64,000 nt of DNA, taken from NCBI GenBank assembly GCA_000727475.1, contig KL647288.1, positions 1,151,285-1,215,284 of the forward strand, written 5' to 3'. The stretch comes from Sarcocystis neurona. Its lineage: Eukaryota > Apicomplexa > Conoidasida > Eucoccidiorida > Sarcocystidae. Made by a program: the position numbers and the translations under genes. This document shows, piece by piece, positions 34,201 to 45,200 of the stretch. Position 1 is the stretch's first letter. The number at the start of each line of letters is the position of its first letter. The notes under the pieces are model-generated. The model was given only the letters and a program-made list of their open reading frames with translations. It ran no database searches and was not told where the DNA came from.

Positions 34201-36550
34201 GGGTGCTGCACGTCGACACGGAATCGCTAGAAACTCACCAACTCGGGCTAAGCCGCACTTTGTGGTGGCTAAGCCTTTGCAACACAAGCGGGGAAATAAC
34301 AAGTATCCGTCGGGGAACTCCTTTAAGTGCCATTTTTCAAGGGTGAGTGGCTGTGGCTCCTGTAGACCGCCAAAAGTCCCGCTAGCCGCTGCGCAACACT
34401 CATTGACATCCACGCGCAGGGACGAAAGCAAAGAAACTCCGGCACTTTGAGACGACAGACGTGGTGGATAGGGTGGACTTTCTAACTTGGCTCGATTGAT
34501 AATTTTCGCTTCGAAAAATAGTCGCGAGAGAGAGAGTGGGTGATGTTGAAAATGGAGCGGCTTCCCGAGACGCGCGGGTCAGTCGCCGCTCAAGACACGA
34601 CACGTCTTCCCTTCTGGAGGTCTGACTCTACTTCAGTCCAGTTGCGCTGCGGGAGAGCTAGGTTCTCCGGCTTCTGTACTACTTCCTTTTTTTCATTAGT
34701 GACTGTTGACGACTATGTGTAGCAATACATTGTTCTGTGCTTCGTTGTATGTTTTGGATGCCGTTTCCTGCTCTTTTCTACTTCGTTTCATCCTCGTAGA
34801 GTGCCCCCTCCAATCACGTAGCCGCGGTGAACGCTGTAGGTAGGAGAAGGCGTAGACGCTCCGGAGATAGCAGACGATCGTGCGGGAAGACACCCGTGAA
34901 CTGCGAAGGGTGTTTTTCTCCCCGGACCCGCGCAGACAAAAACTTTAGTTCTTCGTTTAAAGTGCATTATTTTCAAAGCCGTCAGAACTAATCTACACGT
35001 CTCTGGAACTTACCAGTATCCATTATACATCAAATGATATACCCCAGGCACGTGCGCTGCTTGCGACGGCGCACCGGGCCTAAAAAAACTCCCGCCTTTC
35101 CGTCCAATTGAAGTTGGAGCACGACTTAGGGGACTTCACTGGTTTTCTCCTTTGTTTCAGTCGACAACCAGTATATGCGTCCCGCAGCACCCAACGCCTC
35201 TTTTTTCGTTGTTCGCTTCACTGGGATAGTGCAGCTATGTCGCTTCTACCGTTGCCATTCCGTTTTGTCCTGGTGTGACACCCCTTCGTGTACATATACG
35301 GCGGAATTTCAACAGCAACACTGTATGCATGTGTTGCGCTGCTCGTATGGTAAAGTAGGGCTGGTAAATGTGCGGGTCACCTCTGTACTCTTCGTACTGT
35401 CACCCCAACGGCCAGGCCTGTCGAGATCTGAGTGAATGTGTACGTGCGCTCTCCGAGCGGCCATCTCGTACTTTTTACCGCACCTGTGGATGAAGGTTTT
35501 CCTTGTTGTCAACATTTGTCACTCAGGAGGTGACGTCTCTTCCTTCACTAGCGGGCTGACATGAGTAATGGGCTGTAATTCAAGGTACTGTGTCTCAACC
35601 AGACCGCAGGAGGCAATTGCGACACAGTGGCTGGCGGCGAATTAAAATGAAACCTGACTCGGCTTTCTCCTGCGTTTTCCCCTTTTTGTCCTGCGGATGA
35701 CAATACGAATCTGCGTCTTTCTTAGATCCTCCGCGCAAACAAAGTTATCACTCTCCGCGGGATATTGGACCGGATTACGTGGAGGAATGTCTGCTTTTAA
35801 ATGTTCGCAGTCACTCTACTTCTGCAACTGTGAAACTTGGTGTAACGCAAACTTCTCGTAGCGCTCCCGTGCTTCACTACTGTGCTCGGGAAAGATAGTG
35901 AACCGAGACAATCTTCATATCGTGAAAAAAGGTGAGTTTGTAGCCTTCGAAAAAGTGTCCGTGTAACCTCTGCACAGTGCGAGCAATTGTCACCGGCTCT
36001 TTCTTTGGGTCAAACTGCCGCTTCTCTTCCATGTAGTGTTTTAGGCTTGTTCCGACTTCTCTCTGTAAAGCGTTTGTGTTGAGCTTGTTTCTTTACAACG
36101 GTTCTTCTCCATGTGTGAACTACTCCGGCGCGGCGTCTCCCGCGCACATCTATAATGGCGGATATGTAGGACAGATCTGCGCCTGCTTTCTTGGCCGCGG
36201 CCTTCGACCGACGTGTAAAGTATCAACTGTGAGGAGGCGGATCCCTACACGCGAAGGACGTGGATGTCTGCACGAACGTCGATACCGTGGTCGTCCCATC
36301 CCCTGCTTAACTACCTTATCGCCTTCTTTTCTCTGTGTCTGTATCTCCATGTATGCCTCTGTTGCTTTCTCTCGTCTGGTGCATCCGTGCGGCGCAGACG
36401 CGTCTCCCGCAGACGTCTCTGCCATTGCTTGTCTCTCACCACCGCTATGTCCTTTATCCTTGTCTTTTCTCTCCATATATTGCTGGACATCTCTTTTTCA
36501 TGTCGCTCTGCCCACTGTTGCGCTTTATGTTTTTTTCCTTCACTTGTGCA
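31202..36550. other. Repeat-poor region, no confident gene
   Basis: Open frames of 60-120 codons occur on both strands and overlap (for example 34066-34431 minus against 34133-34450 plus). No recognised motif tells real from shadow. The longest is 32198-32659 plus, listed separately. The last ~450 bases are pyrimidine-rich and end in a 3' splice site just before the metacaspase ATG, so they probably hold its 5' untranslated exon and intron. Confidence 0.4.
32198..32659 (+). CDS. Possible small protein or exon, unknown
   Basis: From ATG 32198 the frame is open for 153 residues; without an ATG it is open from 32066. The composition is normal and not repeat-derived (RLDKERLYELKTIRNELY, then FFYERYERWEELRMFDISYR). 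I recognise no family. The minus strand over 32072-32347 is open too, so chance cannot be excluded. Confidence 0.25.
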   Translation: MSNMVQECKMQSAVRLDKERLYELKTIRNELYTVQWRDALPLSSWKFVLHFAASSSDYLSSSRFVVDSTDTLKRKKCIMARLQNPFFYERYERWEELRMFDISYRRVCQCFSNVLGISRIPSNTADAVPLRKQRFQLTTNSAFPLAHLRSHVD

Positions 36551-36556
36551 GCAAAG
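36536..36556 (+). promoter_or_regulatory. Probable 3' splice site of a 5'UTR intron
   Basis: A T-rich tract (36528-36543) followed by CACTTGTGCAG ends at 36551. The next six bases lead into the metacaspase ATG at 36557 (CAAAGATGG). Confidence 0.5.
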
Positions 36557-39273
36557 ATGGATCCCCTTATGCGCGAGAGGATGATATACCCGTCTTGGCG
36601 GCGGTATTATCCGACGGCAGGAGAGACACTTGCAGAGCAAATTTACGGCGGTGGTGGTGCTGAGCGCCTCACGCCTGTACAACGACAGCAGTGCCACTTC
36701 ACGAGTGCTGGTCGGCTTCAGTGCGCCCAAGGTAGCGCGGCACTGATGCGTCCAGCGTCTTCTTGTAGTGTGCGCCGCGAAGCGTATTATCGGCCCGCAG
36801 CTGTCTTCGACTGCGGGGGATCCGTCGTTCCCTCTGGCGCGTCCACAGCAGCAGCAGCAGCGGACCCAGCTGCGTATGACTACAGGGACCGACTACAGGT
36901 GCTTATGGCTCGGCAGCAACGGCGGCAGCACGACGCGCTCGGTGATAGTACAACCGGCAACACTGACGGCAGCAGAACCGGCGCAGTCGGCTGCTCGTCA
37001 ATTTCCCCCACCAACTTACAGCAGCAGCATATGCGCGTAGCGGCTGAACCGCGCGCGCCCTTTGCGCAGCAGCACGAGTCCGCGTGGACACGGCAGCAGC
37101 AGCTGACGTGCGAGCAGCAGCGGCTCGGTCAGCTGTATGCATCCCAGCTGTATCAGAGCGAAAAGACCCCGCACCACGCGCAGCCACAGTCTCAGCGGCC
37201 TCTACTGCTGGGACAGCAGCAGCATTTGCTGGGCGCCTTTCAGGGTGAGGACGCACAGGAGCGGCAGCAGCCACGTTTTTTCCTGCATCCGCGGCAGCAG
37301 CAGTGGGACAGAGACGCGTGTTGGTCAGAACGAGAGGAAAGCGGCAGCTGTTATGTACAGCCGCAGTCGGTGACGTTGAGCGAGGTATACAGCCCTGCTG
37401 TGACCCAGGACTACTACGGCGCAGCTGACGACTCTTGCTCGCACGGGGCCACTGCTCTGTATTCCGCTGATCTGTCTATAGCAAGAGCAAGTGGAAATTC
37501 AACAGCAGCTGCAGCAGAAACCGGGGACTCTATCGAAGGGGCCAGAACGTTTGCGGGCGGCTTCCACCCTTCGGAAGGCCCGTGTCACCGGCGGCGGCGG
37601 CCTTCTGCTGATGCAGATGCAGCAGGAGGAGCAGCAGCTGCTGCTGCGTCAGAGGGAGGGGTGCAGCAGGTGTGGCTGCAGCAGAGGGTGGAGAAGATTA
37701 GGAACACTGCTGGACACACTTCGCAAGGGGAAGAGTTTGTTGGCGTGATAATAAAGAAAGAGAAGCAGGAGCAGCACCGGCAAGAGCAACAGCCGCAGCA
37801 TGCGCTCGAGCAGCTGCAACATCAGCAGCAAGCGTTTATGACTTACGGCAGCGGCAGCAAGAGCGGGGCGACGTGTGGGCCTGTTGCTGCTGACGGCCAC
37901 TTTTTGAGGCCGGCAGGGGGACGCTGCGCACAGTCCGCTCTGCTGCAGCCGCAGCAGCAGAGGGAAACAGCGGAAGCCCAGCGGCAGCTCCTGCAGCCAC
38001 AGACTGCGTCGACGAGAAGCACGTTGACGACGGGTTTCTACCCTCTCAATGCGACAGCCTTGTCTGCAGCAGCTGGAGGAGCAGCAGTCGCAGTAGAAGG
38101 AGCAGGACCAGGAGCAGCAACCGCAGCAGGAGCAGCGGGAGCTTCAGACGGTGTGAGGTTTTGCTGGCCGTCGTATATGGGGTGTGGACCTTCTGCAGCT
38201 GCAGTGGAGGACGCAGAGACGCTGCTGCTGCAGCAGCGGCCGCCGCCACCAGGCATGAATACGTTGGTAGATCTTGACGAGCAGCTGCGGCAGCAAAAAC
38301 AGCAGGGTCTCTCTATTCCTCGTCTCCCATCGTTTGTGTCTGTGGTATCGCCGACGCAGAGAGCTGCTGCCGTACGTGAAGCGCATCTCCCTGGCGCGAG
38401 CTTCGTCGCAGGGTCGTACGCTGGACGGCTGCAGCCGCAACAACAGCAGCTGCAGAGGCAGCAAAGGAGCGCGCTCTTGCAGCCGATGCAGGAGAAGGTG
38501 CGCGTCGTCCCTTACGAGGAGTACTTGCGGGCACACGTGCAAGCAGCTGCCGCAGGGACATCCGTCTCGCCCGTTTCTTCGTCTTCTTCCTCGTCTTCGT
38601 TGCAGCAGCAGCGGCAGTCCCGCGGTCGCAGCAGCAGCAGGGCGTTGCGCGCTCCACAGAAGAAGGCGGTTATTGTGGGATGCAACTACCACGTGACACA
38701 GCAGTACCACCTGCAGGGCTCGGCGAACGACGCCCATTTGTTCGCGTCTGCGTGCGTCGAAATGCTGGGCTTTTTGCCGCAGAACATTTGCTTGCTGTGT
38801 GACCACCTGCCGTCCAGCTGCTACAGAGTGGGAGGCGGCGCCGGGGCTGCAACACCAGCCGGAGCAGGGGGAATGGGGCAGCAGGAGAGGAAGGAAGAGC
38901 AACACGCGACGGGAGCTGGCAGCACGGGGCAGGAGAAGAAGAACGTCAGCGAAGTGGGACAGCGAGGCGCGCAGCAGCAGCACGCGAGCCCGGTCTCGTC
39001 GTGGGGCGAACTTCGAAGCCGCAGCGCAGGGGAGCTGCTGCTGCAGGGAGACGTGAAGCAAGCTGCTGCTGCTGCTGCAGGTGCTGCTGCTGCAGGCATC
39101 GCCAGCTTCTGGGGGGGCCTTGGCGACGCCAGCAGCAAAGCTGGAGCCGGAAGCAGTCCTGGGGGAGGGGGGACGGGGCCTGTTGTCCACTCGATCGTCG
39201 ACGTGGATAAAATCGAAGCTACCGCGGAAAACCCCTTTATGAATGAATTGCCCACAAGACAAAATATCCTCAA
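36557..39273 (+). CDS. MCA: Metacaspase exon 1: N-terminal extension and p20 start
   Basis: The ATG at 36557 follows a T-rich tract and CAG acceptor, in context CAAAGATGG. About 700 residues of Gln/Ala/Ser/Tyr-rich sequence precede KKAVIVGCNY and GSANDAHLFASACVEMLGF. A Gly/Ala-rich insertion (about 760-880) then separates LLCDHLPSS from NPFMNELPTRQNIL. The exon ends in CTCAA at a GTATGT donor, phase 2. Reading on through the donor gives an unlikely Leu/Ala tail to a stop at 39406. Confidence 0.85.
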
Positions 39274-42200
39274 GTATGTTGCTGCTCTTCCTGCGCGGCT
39301 GCTTCCTGCTGCTGCATCGCTGCTCTGCGAAGCGTTCCGCTGCGAGATTGCTGCTGTCGCTTCTGCGACCACGCCGCAAGGGACCCGTGGGGTACTACAC
39401 ACGTAGGAACGCCAGCCCACGCGTGCGCGACTTTTTGGTGGAGGAAATGTAATCGTGTTCAGCTACCTTTTCATGGGTGCACATATACGTGCGTACACGT
39501 GAGCATACGTGCATACTGCACTGCAGCATTGGGACGGAGAGTCTAGTATGTATATATCTGCAGCTGCATGCCTCTGACGTGCGTAGCTCTGGCGACGCCA
39601 GAGCGCTGCTGAAGAGCGCCCCTGGAGGGTGACTTCCACGCGCGTGAGAGAAACGGAGAAAAAAAGATGGTGCAAAAGTTAAGAAGACGAGTACGACGCG
39701 GTCGTCCTGCTGTTGCTGCTGCTGTTGCTGCTTTGCTAGGTGGCACGAACGGCCGCAAGGGGACGCCGCGACTGCCTTTTTCATTTGTTTGGGCATGGTT
39801 CTGTGCTGACAGGACGACTCGTTCATCCGCAGGTGCTGCAACGTTTCAACAAGTGCTGAAGCCTCTGTTTTCTTTGTGTTTTATTCGCTGCTGCTGGTGT
39901 GCATGCGCGTGCTGTTGTATGCAGGGCTCTGAACTGGCTTGTGCGCGACGCGAAGGCGGACGACCAGTAGGCGACAGTCTTTTTGCTGCTTTCTCTCCTG
40001 AGCCGCTGCTGCTGCTGCTAAGTCTCTCTCTGGCTGCGGCTGCTGCGCCTCCTGCGTTGCCCTGCTGCATCCTGCACTTCTCCGTAGCCGCCTTGCTGCT
40101 GCTATTGCTCCTCTTCCCCCTCTGCTGCTGCTGTGTTTTCGTTTGAGCGTGCTGTTGCGCCGTTGCTGCTTTGCGTCAGCAGTCGCGCCGCTGCTGCTGA
40201 ACCTGCTGCTTTTGCGTCTGCAGCACCGGTGCTGCCGCGCTTCTTCTTGCATCTGCTGCCGCTGCTGCTGCTTCCTGTGCTGCTGTTGCTGCTGCTCGCG
40301 CGTGCGTCTGCGCCTCGTGGACTGCAGCCTGATCTTCTACTACTCCGGCCACAGCGTACAAGTGGACAACATGGCAGGATGGGAGGGAGAAGGCTACGAA
40401 GAGGCGATTGTCCCCTGCGACTTTGACATGCAAGATATACGAGACGGACAGAACTGCAGTCTCCTGACCATGGTACAACTGAGACAGGTACCCCTCTACA
40501 CCCGCCCAGTTTATCTCGCTGTCTCTGCGTCTTCTTATCCCATCTCCCCCCCTCTTCCGTCTCACCATCTTCGTCTCTATGCTCCTCTATGTGGCCTGCT
40601 CGCGTCCTCTCTGTCTTCCTTGCCGCGCTCCCTTCCCGGACGACGCGCGCCTTCTGAAGTAGCAGCTCGCCGAGCAGCAGCAGGAGCAGCAGCAAGGCGA
40701 CCCCTGCTATTCTGCAGCAGCCTCTCGGTGCTTACGCCCGTCTTTTGTGTGCGTCGACGTGTCTGCCACCCAAGGGATGTATCTGTGGCTCCTTTCGCTT
40801 GAACGAGGATGCTACACGGGAGGGGCGTGCTGGTCTCTGCGTTGCGGTCGAGGTCTCTGCGCGGAGTGTGCGTGTGCCTACTTTCTTAAGGTCGATATTT
40901 TCGAAGAATCATCTGCCTCTTCGCTGGGACGCGAACACACTTGTATGTATGTCTGTTTTTCTCTCTCTGCGCTGGCCCGCGTGCCCGCAGAAGTGGCTAC
41001 ACATATAGATATGTATATTTCCATGTGTCTAAAGATATATATATATATGTATATGTCTGTGTGTGTACGTAGGGGAATGCATGTCTGTTGGGGGAAGCTG
41101 CAATTAAATGCCTTGCGTCTGCGTGTTCGAGTCACGCGCACCATCCCTGAACGCTTCCCACGAGCCAGCTGACGGTGCTGCTGCTGCTGCTTCTTCTTGG
41201 CAGCGTCTGCAGAGGGATTTCTTCACCACCATCCTCCTACAGCTACTACTGTGGGTACATGTGTAGTGTCTACCGGTTTTTTTTGCGAGTATGAAAACGC
41301 GTCTTTTGTATGGAGAGGGACTTTCTGAGACAGCAAGAGAAAAGGAGACGGCCTGCACGCCGAGCGTCTGCTCCACGCGAATATGTCGAGTTTCCGTCCT
41401 TCTGTGACGGGGCTGACGTAGTAGTGGCGGAGAAACGCGACTTCCTCATGAAGGAAGGGGGGCTGGATGATTCGCAGCAAAAGTAGACGACAGTCAGTGT
41501 GCGTGCCCCGATGAACCGCGCATTGCATCGGCGCGCATGCGGAGGTCATTCTGCCGCTTCTTCAATGCGTCGTATGTTTTTCCTTTCCCCACACATTTGT
41601 ACATACACACACAAAGAGATGTCAAAGTGAACGTACATACGCACACAGATGTGTATATAAATAGATAGATAGATATACAGATAGATACCAAAGCGAATAT
41701 ACATCTGCATCTACATATATATATGTATATATATGAATAAATAGACACCAAAGCGAATATACACACACATATCTGTATGTTGATAGACGTCAAAACGAAC
41801 ATACATACGCATATATATATATGTAGATAGACAGCGCGAACACCCAAACGCACGTGTATGTATATACATGTATATTTAAATAGATAGATAGATACCCAAG
41901 CGAATATGCATTCACATATATATATGTAGATAGATAGACAGATATCAAAATCAAAACGAACACATACACACATATATATATATGCGTAGATGGATACCAA
42001 AAGGAACACACATACACATATATATATATACAGATGGACAGATCCATATATAACAAGCGAACACACACGTGTATATATATATACACACACCACATTCGAA
42101 CGCGTGCGGAAGATTCACCGCGCTGCTTCTTCGCTGCGTCCCTGACTTTTTCGCTCTACGCCCACCGCCGTACGTATGTTTGTTTTCTCCGCTGGATATG

Positions 42201-45200
42201 TGTGAAGCGCATTTTAACGCCTGCGGGATTTGCCGTGCTTCGTTGTGTCCCTGTCTCTTTCTCTTATCATACGTGTACCTCATATATACATACATATTTA
42301 TATATATGTGTATGTAGTGTTTGCTGTATATGTGTGCGCTCTGCCTGGGTGTCTGTGTCTACCTTGGTGTCTGCGTGTGTCTGCGTCCCCTCGGTGTGGG
42401 GTTAGTGAGAGAGTTANNNNNNNNNNNNNNNNNNNNNNNNNNNNNNNNNNNNNNNNNNNNNNNNNNNNNNNNNNNNNNNNNNNNNNNNNNNNNNNNNNNN
42501 NNNNNNNNNNNNNNNNNNNNNNNNNNNNNNNNNNNNNNNNNNNNNNNNNNNNNNNNNNNNNNNNNNNNNNNNNNNNNNNNNNNNNNNNNNNNNNNNNNNN
42601 NNNNNNNNNNNNNNNNNNNNNNNNNNNNNNNNNNNNNNNNNNNNNNNNNNNNNNNNNNNNNNNNNNNNNNNNNNNNNNNNNNNNNNNNNNNNNNNNNNNN
42701 NNNNNNNNNNNNNNNNNNNNNNNNNNNNNNNNNNNNNNNNNNNNNNNNNNNNNNNNNNNNNNNNNNNNNNNNNNNNNNNNNNNNNNNNNNNNNNNNNNNN
42801 NNNNNNNNNNNNNNNNNNNNNNNNNNNNNNNNNNNNNNNNNNNNNNNNNNNCCATGTGCAGCGCGTGGCGGCTTCTCTTTGGGAAGCAGCTTCTGTGTCC
42901 TTCTTTGCGGGAGAGCAGCAAGACCGTAGAGCCACAGCAGATGCATTACTGCTTAGCAGCACGCACCACTGACGACACGCTGCTGCTGCTGCTTCTGCTG
43001 CTGCGCCTGCGACGGCGTCCACACATTATATGTGGCGGCGACTTTTCGTCTGTAAAGGGAGAATCTGTGGCAGGTCTGCGGAGTGGGTGTGAGACTTGTG
43101 TGCGTCTTTGCTGCTGTTTTTGACCGGCGAAGACGGTGCCCCTGGACTGCGCAGATGACGTTGCCGCTTTACTAAGCGGGCGTTTTGCTGCTGCTGCGCC
43201 TGCCGCTCTGCGCGGGTCGTCGAGAATTCCCTAGAGATACTCAAAAAGAAACATCTCCACACCTGTCTCTCTCTCTATATATTTGAGGACGTGAAGTGGA
43301 AGGGGACGTACAGACACACATACACATACGTGTATATATTTATATATGTGTAGGAGTTATATGGCATATGTACTGACGTGCAGGCAGTTACGTGTGTATG
43401 TGTGGGTCTTCTGTACATAGGTCTGTCTATTTCTGCGTACGCGTGCGTATTTGTGAGGGGGAGAAACTTGGTTCGTAGAGGGGAACTGACAGTCGCAGGA
43501 ATTGAAAAGACCCCGCTGTTTCTTCGAAGATGACCCACACCCACGCGGGAAAATGATTTGCTGCTGCTCTTTGCTACTGCTGCTGCTGCGCTTTGCTGCT
43601 GCAGCTGCTGCTGAGTATTCCGGCGAAGACGCATTTGACGATCGTGCTGGACTGCTGCGGCGGGCAGACGATTCTCGACCCGGCAGGGACGCTCTCACCC
43701 TGGACGTTCATCAAAGGTACAGCAGCAGCGCAGCGGGTAGAGCGGAGCGAACCGGAGCAGAGCGAGTGTCCTTTCTTCTTTTTTTGTAGGTCCTTTGTAT
43801 ACGAAGTGTCTCTTTTATTCGTCGTCAACAACCACCCCCGCCTTTCGTATTAATATGCGGACGTTCCTCTACTAATTCCTCGTATGCACGTGCACCCGTA
43901 CCTACAAACCTACATACGTGTGTCTGCGTGTGCGTCTTTGTTCATACGTTTCTCCCTCTGCATACACACGTGTGTGCAGGCTGTGTGCAGGCCTGTCTTC
44001 GTCGGTAAGCGTATACGTTTCTATCTATTTATATGTATATGCGTCTTTGAATAGACATGGATATGTATCTTTCCACGTACGTGAACACGCCTATATGTGT
44101 GTACCTGCAAGTCTGCCACTGTCGGTAGGTGTGTACCTTCCTACATATATGTTTGACTTTCTGTAGGCGAGTTTGTGTGTCTGCATGCGCATGTATATAT
44201 TTCTGACGTATGTGTCTCTGCATGCATGCCACTGGAACGACCCGTGCCTCCGTGTAGGTGTGTAAAGACTCCCTGCATGCGCTGCGCCATCGCTAGCTGG
44301 CAGCGCTCACACGCCGGGCTCTATCCACTTGCGCTGTCTACTATATTTCTCTCTGCCTCTTCATACTTCAATCTCCATGCGCATGTATGCGTCTTTGTAT
44401 ACTCATAATATACACATATATACCTCTCTGCATGTGTGTCTGCGTGTAGCTACACATATGTTTCTCTCTCTATATATCTGTTGTATGTCCATCTGCGTAT
44501 CCATATGTGTGTCTACATACACATGTCTGTATCTCTGTATACTCACAATATATGTGTATATATATGTATCTCTGCGCGTACGCATATCTATAACCACGTA
44601 TATGTTTCCCTCTCTATATATATGACACTTGTCTCTGCCTATCCATAGCTCTATCTACAAACACATATCTGTCTCTGTGTACATTCGTATCATATATATA
44701 TATGTGTATAGAATTACATATATCTCTTCCTTTAAGTACTACATTTCTGTCTGCATACCATACCTCTATCGGCGTCCCTGTCTCTGTATAAGTGTGTATT
44801 CACTATATATATGTACACGTGTATATACATCTTATTTATACGTCTAGTTATGGATTCATACATGTGTCTCTCCCTTTCTCTCTTTCTGTAGGATGTGGAC
44901 TTGTGGAGAAGGGGTGGTCTTTTCCATATACGTGGAATTCCCTCTTTCGTTTCTGTCGAGGTATTACAGCGATCGCGCCCGCGTCAAGAAGTATACGTAT
45001 GTGTTCAAATTCATGTGCCCGTCTTGCAGAACATCGCCCGTGTGAGGCTTCCTACCCGTCTCTCTGCGTGTACCTGGTGTGCTAGCTCGGGCCTTTTTCC
45101 CACACAACGGTGTGCACGTCTGGAAACTGCCTTTTTGGAGACGGCCAAACTGCTTCTGCTGCTGCGCTTGTCATCCTCCTGCTGCTGCTGCGCCTGTCAT

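Larger units (their letters stand above)
40488..43604 (+). other. Metacaspase intron 3, with minisatellite and assembly gap
   Basis: A 3.1-kb intron contains a TA/GATA higher-order repeat (41640-42085), the N gap and CTG clusters. It ends in CTTTGCTGCTGCAG. Exons 3 and 4 join cleanly in family order, so no exon appears to be lost in the gap. Confidence 0.7.

Noticed and set aside
38144..39379. 411-codon minus-strand open frame
   Set aside because: Antisense shadow of metacaspase exon 1; the Leu/Arg-rich content is what reversed CAG-rich coding DNA gives.
41121..41137. T-arm-like hairpin (GCGTG-TTCGAGT-CACGC)
   Set aside because: No matching acceptor, D-arm or anticodon arm upstream; not a tRNA.
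42230..43123. Open frames spanning the N run on both strands
   Set aside because: They are open only because N cannot be a stop; no coding evidence on the flanks.
44895..45085. Possible extra metacaspase exon (DLWRRGGLFHIRGIPS)
   Set aside because: Exon 4 joins exon 5 directly in phase and in family order, and this stretch has no counterpart in the family.
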